A stretch of DNA of 64,000 bases, taken from contig NZ_JAQIBD010000002.1 of NCBI RefSeq assembly GCF_030347965.1, positions 62,001-126,000 on the forward strand, read 5' to 3'. The stretch is from Sulfurovum zhangzhouensis (GTDB taxonomy: Bacteria > Campylobacterota > Campylobacteria > Campylobacterales > Sulfurovaceae). This document shows positions 43,893-51,640 of the stretch, in pieces. The notes under the pieces are model-generated. The model was not told the origin of the DNA, searched no databases, and was given only the letters and a program-made list of their open reading frames with translations. Every line of letters starts with the position of its first letter. The stretch's first letter is position 1. A program made the position numbers and the translations under genes.

Positions 43893-44423
43893 TTATTCTC
43901 CGAGACCAAACACATTTGAAAGAGTATTGATATAGTTAAAATACCCGGTGATTGCAACAGCTTCAATAATCTGTATGTCACTCCATCCCATTTCTTTTAG
44001 TGCATCTATCTCATCTTTGAGGATCTTGTAGTTATCTTTATGAGATGCTTTGATACAGAAATTAAGCAATGCTTTGTCTTTATCATCTGTATTCATAGAT
44101 TCCACACCTTGTAATATCTCTTCAATCTGTATTTCTGAGAGCCCAAGCATTTTTGCAATGTTTTTATGTACATCTACGCACATCTTACAGCCATTCTCTT
44201 TGGATATGAGTAAAGCAATCGCCTCTTTAATATCATAGCTCAGGGTTGTTTCATCAAGCAGATACTTTTGAATCATCCCATCTGTTGCAAAATATATTTT
44301 TTCATCAATTGCAAGAAGTTTAAAAATTTCTCCAAGTTGTCCTGTCTTCTCCAGAATCGGTCTTGCTTTTTCCTGGATTGCGGGAGTCATATCTTCAAAT
44401 TCCGGTAATGTAATATGTGCCAT
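43893..44423 (-). CDS. Carboxymuconolactone decarboxylase (AhpD)-family protein
   Basis: 176 residues. KENGCKMCVDVHKNIAKMLG contains the CxxC...H active site of AhpD-like peroxidases, near 90, preceded by EAIALLIS. WSDIQIIEAVAITGYFNYINTLSNVFG matches the family's C-terminal signature. Probably reduces alkyl peroxides or acts as a thiol relay. The first gene of an operon with the DsrE-like gene; AAAGGA precedes the ATG, and the regulator operator lies 15 bases upstream. Confidence 0.9.
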   Translation of the reverse strand: MAHITLPEFEDMTPAIQEKARPILEKTGQLGEIFKLLAIDEKIYFATDGMIQKYLLDETTLSYDIKEAIALLISKENGCKMCVDVHKNIAKMLGLSEIQIEEILQGVESMNTDDKDKALLNFCIKASHKDNYKILKDEIDALKEMGWSDIQIIEAVAITGYFNYINTLSNVFGLGE

Positions 44424-44437
44424 AATTATCCTTTAAT

Positions 44438-44456
44438 GTAAAGTTAAACTTAACGT
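44438..44456. promoter_or_regulatory. MerR-type operator, copy 1
   Basis: GTAAAGTTAAACTTAACGT, an imperfect palindrome between the divergent AhpD-like and MerR-type genes. Its right end overlaps the expected -35 region of the regulator gene, whose -10 is TATAAT at 44471-44476. A closely similar site lies at 45211-45229. Confidence 0.65.
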
Positions 44457-44506
44457 TTTTAATTATAGGGTATAATTCTTAATATATGCATAAAAAAAGG
44501 TGAATC

Positions 44507-45184
44507 GTGGAATATAAGATATCTGAACTGGTAAGCAAAAGCGGAGTTCCTAAATCAACCATTCTATACTATATCAAAGAAGGCATGCTGCCCGAAGCAA
44601 AAAAACTCAAATCAAATGTACATCGATACAGTGATAAACACCTGGAACTTTTACAATATATTAACTATATGAAAGAGCATTTTGGAAGTACAAATGAACA
44701 GCTTAAAGATATGCTGCAGTATAAAGACCTCTCCTTCTCCACCTCCTCAAGCATGATCGTACCTCTTATGAATGCACTTAGTGCTATACCATCTGATACA
44801 AAACACTATACAAAGTCCGAGTTTATGGAACGTTTTAGCGTAGAAGAGACTCTTTTGGAACAGTTGATTGCAGATGAGATCATCATACCAACGGATCCGA
44901 ATGACTTTACAGACAAAGAGGCATCGATCATGAAGTTGATCAGTTACTTTCAAGAGGCAGGAATAGAGTATGAAATTCTCAAAATGTACGTATTCCATGC
45001 AAAAGCATTAAGCCTGCTTGAACATCAGATGCAAGCAAGGCTCTGCGACATACGCAATGATAAAAACTTCTCTACCTTATGGAAAATTGTCTTTGAAACC
45101 CTATTTAATGCTAAAACATATATCTTCAACAGGCAAACATATAAAGCCTATTTTTCTACACTCAAAAACGAAGTTTTAAAATAG
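44507..45184 (+). CDS. MerR-type transcriptional regulator with two MerR-like domains
   Basis: 225 residues. MerR helix-turn-helix: YKISELVSKSGVPKSTILYYIKEGML near the N-terminus, then HRYSDKHLELLQYINYMKEHFGSTNEQLKDML. A second region (about 105-180, YTKSEFMERFSVEETLLEQLI, FTDKEASIMKLISYFQEAGIEYEILK) has the same order and may be a second winged helix. No metal-binding Cys cluster of MerR/SoxR type. GTG start with AAAAGGTG upstream. Divergent from the AhpD-like/DsrE operon; the operator between suggests control of both and of itself. Confidence 0.88.
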   Translation: MEYKISELVSKSGVPKSTILYYIKEGMLPEAKKLKSNVHRYSDKHLELLQYINYMKEHFGSTNEQLKDMLQYKDLSFSTSSSMIVPLMNALSAIPSDTKHYTKSEFMERFSVEETLLEQLIADEIIIPTDPNDFTDKEASIMKLISYFQEAGIEYEILKMYVFHAKALSLLEHQMQARLCDIRNDKNFSTLWKIVFETLFNAKTYIFNRQTYKAYFSTLKNEVLK

Positions 45185-45209
45185 TTCTAAGATTGCTTAA
45201 TATATCATA

Positions 45210-45230
45210 ACGTAAAGTTTAACTTTACGT
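45210..45230. promoter_or_regulatory. MerR-type operator, copy 2
   Basis: CGTAAAGTTTAACTTTACG (core), flanked by A and T that also pair, a near-perfect palindrome differing from copy 1 at three bases. Both are followed by TTTTTAAT. It lies 26 bases after the regulator's stop and upstream of the small cytochrome gene, so this gene is a probable regulon member. Confidence 0.65.
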
Positions 45231-45421
45231 TTTTAATGCTGTTGCGCTTTTTTGCAATCAGAACTGTGATCGTACCGATACTATCAATGGTTTTATTACA
45301 ATGTTTCTCAACAATGAGAAAACGGATTGCCCATTTAGTGCTAATCAATACAAATAGTATCAATGTTTACAATAAGCATCATATACGAACACAAACCTTT
45401 AAACTCCAGGAGTACTATACT

Positions 45422-45775
45422 ATGAAATCACCACTATTCCTTATGCTTTTTCTCTTTTTTTTTGGAACAACTCTTTTTGCTAACGAAAGCTACGATGTAA
45501 AGTCTTTTAGGGTGATTACCAAACTTTGTGGAATGTGTCACGGTATACCTTTTCATTTAGCAAAAGAAAAAGATGGAGATGAGTGGGAAGAATATTTCGA
45601 TGATGATCAAACTCTTTTAAAAATACATCAAAAAGAGCCTGAGGCTTTATCAAATATAAAAAGCACAAGGTTTAAATACTATCGAAAAAATATCTTAAAA
45701 TTTTTCATAGACAACTCAAAGTATTCAGGAAAAGTACACGGTTGTGATGGCAACTTTTGTGGAGCACATTACTAA
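45422..45775 (+). CDS. Small exported monohaem cytochrome c
   Basis: 117 residues from the ATG at 45422 (AGGAG about ten bases upstream); the open frame extends 5' to 45236 but has no site or family look there. Signal peptide KSPLFLMLFLFFFGTTLFAN, one haem motif CGMCH near 38, and a C-terminus with HGCDGNFCGAHY. The pattern C..(A)..H/D..EWEE is shared with the next gene. Redox partner unknown. A MerR-type operator precedes it. Confidence 0.8.
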   Translation: MKSPLFLMLFLFFFGTTLFANESYDVKSFRVITKLCGMCHGIPFHLAKEKDGDEWEEYFDDDQTLLKIHQKEPEALSNIKSTRFKYYRKNILKFFIDNSKYSGKVHGCDGNFCGAHY

Positions 45776-45949
45776 ACAATAGAAGTTCTCATTCACTGAG
45801 TAAGCAACCTGATAGCACATTTAAGCATGAGGCTTGACTGATTCAGAGGCTTATTTCTGAAGATTTATACAAATTACTGTAAAAATCTTCACCTTTGTGA
45901 TTGAACCTAGACTTTACATTATTAAAATTTTCTATCAAAAGGACTTAAT

Positions 45950-46279
45950 ATGAAAAAAACAATCTCTACGATATCTATCTCGATTCTTTTAGTCAGCTTG
46001 TTTCCGACACAAGGTACAGCAAGTGTTGCTTTAGGTAAAAAAACCTATAAGAATAAGTTTCATAAAAAATGCGGGTTTACCAGTGTAAAGTTTGCGAGAA
46101 ACCATACTCAGGGCGAATGGGAAGAAATCTATGAATCCGGTAAGCTCCCACAAGAGGCACAAATTATCTGTCCCAAACTGGATGTTACAACTATCAAGAG
46201 TGAACGTTGGAAAGATATCTATGAATATGTCACAAAATATGCACTAGACGGTGTAGCACCAAACGGGTGCAATGATTAG
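45950..46279 (+). CDS. Small exported cytochrome-like protein without CxxCH
   Basis: 109 residues. Signal peptide, then GKKTYKNKFHKKCGFTSVKF, where cytochrome c would show CxxCH; here only one Cys (KKCGF) remains. The downstream part (FARNHTQGEWEEIYESGKL, ERWKDIYEYVTKYALDG) keeps the cytochrome-like helices and a C-terminal Cys. Related to the preceding gene by the EWEE stretch. Probably does not bind haem c covalently. AAAGGA upstream; it has its own promoter gap of 174 bases without other genes. Confidence 0.7.
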   Translation: MKKTISTISISILLVSLFPTQGTASVALGKKTYKNKFHKKCGFTSVKFARNHTQGEWEEIYESGKLPQEAQIICPKLDVTTIKSERWKDIYEYVTKYALDGVAPNGCND

Positions 46280-46315
46280 TCGCATACACTTCACTCTATC
46301 GTTTTATAATAAACG

Positions 46316-47320
46316 CTACGCAAGCAGGTAGGCATACTTGCTTACCCAGTCACTCCATGCATCTGAGCCTTCAACATCCAGTCCATTGAACTGCATATCC
46401 TTAACCAACATGATAGCAAACTCGCCTGGAAGATTCATAGAGAAATCCAACACATTGGTGATCGCCTCGTCACTTTGGTTCTCTCTCAGTGCATTGACCA
46501 AACCGATTGTGAGTGCCATCAATACTTTATGACCATCTTCTTCTAACTGGGTCAGTGAGCCATCTAATATCATTGAAAGATCCGGAAGCTCCTGCATCAC
46601 CTTTTTGAAGGACACATATCCGATAGCTGCTTCACGCCCTACTGCACCGCTAATACTATCTAATATCAAATCGTTTTCAATACCTGATTTGATGATATTG
46701 TCAACGTACTCCCAAGACCTTGGCGTCGCAAAGCTTTTCTCATTCGTTTGAGGATCAAACGTAAAAAGCATAGACTTGTCATAAGCCAGATATGCTATGA
46801 TCGATGCATCCACACCTTTCTTATATGCCCAAGCTTTCCAGTCATCAAAATCAACTTCCATCTCAAAGTGAACAAAACGGTTGGCAAGCGGAGCCGGCAT
46901 TTTATAGACAACACCCCTATCATTTTCACGGTTACCGGCAGCAACGATACTCCACCCTTCAGGCAACTCATACTCCCCTACCCGTCTATCAAGGATCAAC
47001 TGATAGGCTGATGCTTGTACAGCAGGCGGTGCCGTATTGATCTCATCTAAAAAGAGTATCCCTTTTGAGTCTTTATTTTTTGGAAGGAAGCTAGGCTTTG
47101 CCCAAACACCCTCTTGATGTTCAGCATCAAAAAACGGTATCCCTTTAAGGTCTGTCGGGTCAAGAAGACTCAGACGCAGGTCTAAAAACTCCAGATCCTT
47201 TGCTTCTGAGATCTGTTTGACGATAGAGGACTTACCTATCCCCGGTGCTCCCCAGATAAATACAGGAAGTTTACGCTCAATCAGACTGCTGACGACTTTT
47301 GAAATATTGGATGATTTCAT
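46316..47320 (-). CDS. MoxR-type AAA+ ATPase
   Basis: 334 residues. Walker A FIWGAPGIGKSSIVKQI near 25, Walker B GILFLDEINTAPPAVQASAYQLI near 90, sensor 1 IVAAGNRENDRGVV and an arginine-finger region PLANRFVHFE. MoxR proteins are chaperone-like ATPases that usually work with a von Willebrand factor A protein. None is seen here; the neighbour upstream is a repeat protein. AAAGGAG before ATG. Confidence 0.9.
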   Translation of the reverse strand: MKSSNISKVVSSLIERKLPVFIWGAPGIGKSSIVKQISEAKDLEFLDLRLSLLDPTDLKGIPFFDAEHQEGVWAKPSFLPKNKDSKGILFLDEINTAPPAVQASAYQLILDRRVGEYELPEGWSIVAAGNRENDRGVVYKMPAPLANRFVHFEMEVDFDDWKAWAYKKGVDASIIAYLAYDKSMLFTFDPQTNEKSFATPRSWEYVDNIIKSGIENDLILDSISGAVGREAAIGYVSFKKVMQELPDLSMILDGSLTQLEEDGHKVLMALTIGLVNALRENQSDEAITNVLDFSMNLPGEFAIMLVKDMQFNGLDVEGSDAWSDWVSKYAYLLA

Positions 47321-47444
47321 ATATTATTCTCCTTCAAAAGAAGCAAAGCTCCTTTTAAATTCCTCTCACTTCTAACGTTAAAACGTGATGCATGGAAATC
47401 ACTAAATGATTTCTCGTAAAAGCTTCGTCTTTGACTCAGATATT

Positions 47445-48827
47445 TCATATCACTACCTTTGTTGTGTTATGGTGTTCGATAAAGACCTCATTTTGGGTCA
47501 AAGCATTACGCAGTCTGGTATCAATTTTGAGAACATCAAGTATCTCAATCGGTGTAGCCGGATTAGCTGCCAGTCCTTTATTGATCTCCAGTTCATCACG
47601 TTCATAAAGCTCACGCAACATCTTTTCAGACGCATTTGGGTTGGAAGCAATCTGACGCATCATCCTGGTATCATTCTGATAGTCTGTATAGAACTTTTCT
47701 ATGATTTCTGCCGGTAAATTAGGATTACCTGCCAATGGATAGAAAGTACTTGCTACCTGTTTTTCATACAACACATTAAGACTAGGTGCAGTTACGCTCT
47801 TGTTTTCTGCCAGTTGTTCAAGAAGTGCATTGTTCTCACTCTGTGTAAGCTGATCAATGACTTCATGGTTTATATGCTGATTCTTTCCAAGTTCTGCAAA
47901 AAGATCATGATCAGTGATCTTCTCAGTGATCATCCTATAACGATCCGCACTGATTGGCTGATACCACATCAAAAGTTTTACTACATTCTCATTTTTACCC
48001 AATAACAGCTCAAAGAGTGTATCATCGATACTTTCATTAGATGCCAATGCTTCATAGATAGATTTATCCTCTCTGGTAGCAAACTTTTTGAGCTGTTCCA
48101 AGGGTACAACAGGATTGGCAGCTAAATACATATCTACTCTAGGGTTTCTCAAGCTGAGTAGACGCTTGATCACTTCATCATTAATATACTTGCTTGTTGC
48201 AATCACTTCAAAAAGTGAAGTTTTACCTCTGTCTTTTTGTTTGAACTCATAGTTAGGAAAACCGATCAACGCATTCAACAAGTCAGGATCGGTTGCTTCA
48301 CGCACGAGACGTTTTAGAGTAAGCGTTGAGTAGAGTTGATCACGTTCTGCAGGTGTAATATCGATATATCTTGTTAACGTAGCGATCACAACTGAACGGT
48401 CATCGTTGTTATCCTCTTCCTCTTCATGCCACTCATACATTTCGAGCAGTTTTACAAAGAGCGAATCACTAATATCAGGATTTTCTATCATGCGCAGTAC
48501 ACGCGCCTGATCGTTTGAAAGCTTGATCGCCATAAGCAGTTCATTATCATTGATCCCTTCTGATAACAGCTGTTCAAACTCATCAAGTCTATAAGCAGGA
48601 ATCTTACGTTCATAAGCATCCTCTGAGATCATCTCTTCAACAGGGTTGAGACTATGATGTTCTACAGTAGCAAGCACATCCTCTTCTATTGCTTTTACCC
48701 TGGTTACTTTATACTTTTTTAAAAACCTGTCCACCTCTTGGTTCGTATAGGTACCCTCTTTACCTAAAAAGAGTATCTTTTTGCCTTCGGCCTGTTCCAG
48801 TAGTTCTTTTAAATCCTGCTTTTTCAT
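47445..48827 (-). CDS. Alpha-helical repeat protein (leucine-rich-variant-like)
   Basis: 460 residues. From about 100 on it is built of units of roughly 20-25 residues with the pattern xNPxxPxExLxxLxxDxxxxVRxxxAx (NPRVDMYLAANPVVPLEQL, NPNLPAEIIEKFYTDYQND, NPATPIEILDVLKID), the style of LRV repeats. N-terminal 100 residues differ (KKILFLGKEGTYTNQEVDRF) and may be a BRCT-like alpha-beta domain. Likely a protein-protein adaptor, perhaps for the MoxR-type ATPase 124 bases downstream. TATAGT lies six bases before the ATG and no ribosome binding site is seen. Confidence 0.75.
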   Translation of the reverse strand: MKKQDLKELLEQAEGKKILFLGKEGTYTNQEVDRFLKKYKVTRVKAIEEDVLATVEHHSLNPVEEMISEDAYERKIPAYRLDEFEQLLSEGINDNELLMAIKLSNDQARVLRMIENPDISDSLFVKLLEMYEWHEEEEDNNDDRSVVIATLTRYIDITPAERDQLYSTLTLKRLVREATDPDLLNALIGFPNYEFKQKDRGKTSLFEVIATSKYINDEVIKRLLSLRNPRVDMYLAANPVVPLEQLKKFATREDKSIYEALASNESIDDTLFELLLGKNENVVKLLMWYQPISADRYRMITEKITDHDLFAELGKNQHINHEVIDQLTQSENNALLEQLAENKSVTAPSLNVLYEKQVASTFYPLAGNPNLPAEIIEKFYTDYQNDTRMMRQIASNPNASEKMLRELYERDELEINKGLAANPATPIEILDVLKIDTRLRNALTQNEVFIEHHNTTKVVI

Positions 48828-48862
48828 ACAAATACTATAGCATACCAGTGATTAAATCGGAG

Positions 48863-49573
48863 TTAATATGTCCTATTTATTTTCAGACGTTCCAGATAGA
48901 TGGCTACAGATATACCTGCAGAGCCCAATATCATCAACATCACCATCATTTGATACCGAACGGCAATTAACGGATCGACACCGGAGAGTATCTGTCCTGT
49001 CATCATCCCGGGTAATGAAACAAGTCCCACAGCAAAAAGTGCATTGATAATAGGAATTAATGAAGCCTTGTATGCAGTTGCCCTAGCCTCGATATAGCCG
49101 ATTTCTTTACCTGTTTCACTCTCAAAACGCTCCGCTGCGATACTTACGGCATTCATAGAATTGGCAAAGATCATACCTGCTAAAGGTATCACTACTTTCG
49201 GGTCATACCATGGTTCTGGATTCATCACACCCGCGATCACCAGTATCAATGTCAGTAATCCCCCAATAATAATAGAGATAAAGACATTGAGATAAAGTCT
49301 TGTATCTCTCACTTTCAAAGGACGTAATGCGATTATACTGGCTGCTATCAACATAATGGAAAGTACTAATATTACTAAATATGGTGAATCTGCCTGGAAA
49401 ATATAGGTCAATGCATAACCGATCAAAATAAGCTGTATGAGCATCCTGAAAAGTGCATGAAAGAGCGTTACAGTGTCTTTCACCCAACGTATATAGATAA
49501 AGATCACTATACCGACAGGGATCATCATCCAAACCAGATCGAGCAGTGAGATTTCGTAGATAGATGTATTCAT
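48863..49573 (-). CDS. fetB: FetB/UPF0014-type ABC transporter permease
   Basis: 236 residues, about six to seven membrane helices, with PLAGMIFANSMNAVSIAAERF, ATAYKASLIPIINALFAVGLVSLPGMMTGQILSG and YQMMVMLMILGSAGIS, which are signatures of the FetB family. In E. coli FetAB helps export iron. The ATPase FetA is not adjacent, so it must be encoded elsewhere. TATAAT lies six bases before the ATG and no Shine-Dalgarno site is seen. Co-oriented with the ComF-like gene 12 bases upstream. Confidence 0.88.
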   Translation of the reverse strand: MNTSIYEISLLDLVWMMIPVGIVIFIYIRWVKDTVTLFHALFRMLIQLILIGYALTYIFQADSPYLVILVLSIMLIAASIIALRPLKVRDTRLYLNVFISIIIGGLLTLILVIAGVMNPEPWYDPKVVIPLAGMIFANSMNAVSIAAERFESETGKEIGYIEARATAYKASLIPIINALFAVGLVSLPGMMTGQILSGVDPLIAVRYQMMVMLMILGSAGISVAIYLERLKINRTY

Positions 49574-49585
49574 GGCACTATTATA

Positions 49586-50161
49586 TCACTCTTTGGCATC
49601 AGCCAATGTAAGGGCAAAAAGTACATTGACACCGTGCCGCATCAACACACTCTGTGCCTCTTGCAAAGTGATACCGGTAGTGATGGTATCATCGATAAGT
49701 ATAACATCGATGTTTGTTTTACCTCCATAACGAAACTCTCGAGGATGGTTCAGACGGAACTGCAGGTCTCTGCCTGAATAGCTTACTCTATTTTGAGTTA
49801 AAAGCTTGCCGTGCATCACTTTGGTATATTTTGTCTGAAGTTCTTTTGTAAGAAGTGCGATATGGGAATAACCGCTGCCGACATGTTCATCTATCCCAAG
49901 AATATGAACATCCTTATCCAATGATTCTGCGAATTCTTTGATGAAAGGCTCCATTGTCATCTTTCCAAGCTTTTTATAGATACGGTAACCCTCGGCTTTA
50001 TGTTTGGTATGCAGCAGTGATTCAATCGTAGAATAGGGATAAAAACTAATGACATCCAATGTACCGATTTTACGTGTATGTACCTGTGGTCTAAAAAGCT
50101 TTACTTGACACTCGCTGCAGATGATCTGAAAACTCAGTTTAGAACATGTATAACAACGCAT
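49586..50161 (-). CDS. ComF-like phosphoribosyltransferase-domain protein
   Basis: 191 residues. N-terminal zinc-ribbon Cys pairs (MRCYTCSKL, ICSEC) and a C-terminal phosphoribosyltransferase domain with VILIDDTITTGITLQEA. Family members relate to DNA uptake, although many function outside competence. Its start shares one base with the stop of the sirtuin gene (TGATG). Confidence 0.88.
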   Translation of the reverse strand: MRCYTCSKLSFQIICSECQVKLFRPQVHTRKIGTLDVISFYPYSTIESLLHTKHKAEGYRIYKKLGKMTMEPFIKEFAESLDKDVHILGIDEHVGSGYSHIALLTKELQTKYTKVMHGKLLTQNRVSYSGRDLQFRLNHPREFRYGGKTNIDVILIDDTITTGITLQEAQSVLMRHGVNVLFALTLADAKE

Positions 50162-50982
50162 CAGGGTATTATCTTTTCAAGCGCTTCAACTGCTCCCAGA
50201 GGAAGTTCGATTTCAGCACCGAAGCTCTCTCTAGGATTGATTCGTATCAACGGTACATCAAACTCTCTTGCGATCTGTTCAGAGGTATTTCGTACAGTCG
50301 GTACCGCTGTTCCGGCTCCCATCTCTATAATTGCAAGCGTTGCACCTTCCTCTCTCAATTTTCCTATCCATGTGGTCAGCCTGTCTCTTTGTGCATCAGT
50401 ACGGCTATAGTTCCAGCCCCAATCACTAAACATAAGGATATTAGGCCGGGCCATACCTCCGCAATAGGGACAGTTTGGCAAAGGATCCCTGGCCTTAAAC
50501 CCTTCTCCTACTTCTACAGTAGTGCCTTCAGAGCTCCAAATTTCATGCCGGCAGTCATCCAGACACTGCATATGGTGGATAGACCCATGACACTCCATAA
50601 TTCGCTCTTCAATGAAACCAGCTTTTTGGAACTGTCCATCTACATTTGAAGTGAAAACAAATGAACCATATTTTTTAGTATAAGACAGCTCCAGTAATCG
50701 GGTATAACCCTTATGAGGTACGGTATCACGATATAGATGCAGTCTATGTCCATAAAACGCCCAAGCCAGTCTTGGATCAGATTCAAACCATTTGGGATTT
50801 GCCATCTCTTCAAAATAAAGATTCAACTCTCTGGCTTTCGGATAAGCATTCCAAAACCCTTCTACACCACGAAAATCAGGTAATCCACTGTCTACACCCA
50901 TCCCTGCACCTGCTGTGATAAAAAGTGCATCCGCATTCGCTAATAGTTTTCTGGCTTGTTGTATATTTTCTTCAAGGTTCAT
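50161..50982 (-). CDS. SIR2-family NAD-dependent protein deacylase
   Basis: 273 residues from ATG at 50982. NAD-binding ITAGAGMGVDSGLPDFRG near 22, TSNVDGQFQKAGF with the QNVD-like motif, catalytic His in ECHGSIHH, and zinc Cys residues in CLDDC and CPYC. MFSDWGWNYS and the C-terminal INPRESFGAEIELPLGA complete the fold. Removes acyl groups from lysine using NAD+. A TATAAT seven bases before the ATG and no binding site suggest a leaderless mRNA; a TTG at 51006 with no better site is the alternative. Confidence 0.9.
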   Translation of the reverse strand: MNLEENIQQARKLLANADALFITAGAGMGVDSGLPDFRGVEGFWNAYPKARELNLYFEEMANPKWFESDPRLAWAFYGHRLHLYRDTVPHKGYTRLLELSYTKKYGSFVFTSNVDGQFQKAGFIEERIMECHGSIHHMQCLDDCRHEIWSSEGTTVEVGEGFKARDPLPNCPYCGGMARPNILMFSDWGWNYSRTDAQRDRLTTWIGKLREEGATLAIIEMGAGTAVPTVRNTSEQIAREFDVPLIRINPRESFGAEIELPLGAVEALEKIIP

Positions 50983-51053
50983 GAAAATGATTATAGCATA
51001 CCTCAATTTTTACGTTATAATTCCCATCACATATTAGGAAGGGGAAACCTCAT

Positions 51054-51095
51054 ATGAACATCATTAAAATCAAAATTATCCAGACCTGTGTTTAA
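51054..51095 (+). CDS. 13-residue leader ORF ahead of a membrane protein gene
   Basis: ATG with a strong ribosome binding site (GGAAGGGG), reading MNIIKIKIIQTCV and then stop. Its stop TAA lies one base before the ATG of the next gene, which itself has no site, so translation of this short frame would feed the next start by coupling. Could also be a remnant of a longer N-terminus. Confidence 0.35.
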   Translation: MNIIKIKIIQTCV

Positions 51096-51096
51096 A

Positions 51097-51528
51097 ATGA
51101 CTCAGTTTAATTCAAATAAATTTTGTAAAAAGGTCATTCTGGGTTACTTTACTACCGCTGCTTATATTCTTTTGATCATTCTTCTTGGAAGCGTATCAGA
51201 CTGGACATTTACAGGTGACTACGGCGGTGCCATACTAATGGTTTATGCATTTACCTTAGCTATTCCCCATTTTATTGTTTTCGTATCCTCATATTTTTAT
51301 GTCATGAAAAGTATTTTAGTTTTCTGGGATATGATTTCAAATGCTTCAAAGCTATTTTCAACTTTGTTTTTAATCATTTCAACACTGTTTATTTTGGGGA
51401 CTACTTCAGAACCTATCAATTCACTTTTGACAAAAGGTCTGGAAGTTGTTTTTAAAGCTGAATCTACACCAAAACCAAATAACACTGCGCTATCAGACGA
51501 TATTGTTAATATCTCTCCCTCTCCATAA
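51097..51528 (+). CDS. Small membrane protein, unknown
   Basis: 143 residues, about four helices (ILGYFTTAAYILLIILLG, GGAILMVYAFTLAIPHFIVFV, and a pair at 85-115), then a Pro/Ser/Asn-rich tail. The start is taken at ATG 51097 immediately after the 13-residue leader frame. Family not recognised. Confidence 0.6.
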   Translation: MTQFNSNKFCKKVILGYFTTAAYILLIILLGSVSDWTFTGDYGGAILMVYAFTLAIPHFIVFVSSYFYVMKSILVFWDMISNASKLFSTLFLIISTLFILGTTSEPINSLLTKGLEVVFKAESTPKPNNTALSDDIVNISPSP

Positions 51529-51640
51529 CGTCTTACTATTCTATGATCTAGTATCGTGCATAGAGATAAAAGGCAAATATATTTTTTAATATTACTATGC
51601 TTCGTGAATTTTGTCTGCTTCTTGGAGTTAATTTCGTAAC

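Noticed and set aside
45236-45421. N-terminal extension of the small cytochrome frame
   Set aside because: The extension has no ribosome binding site, overlaps the operator region and would bury the signal peptide in the middle of the protein. The ATG at 45422 with AGGAG is preferred.
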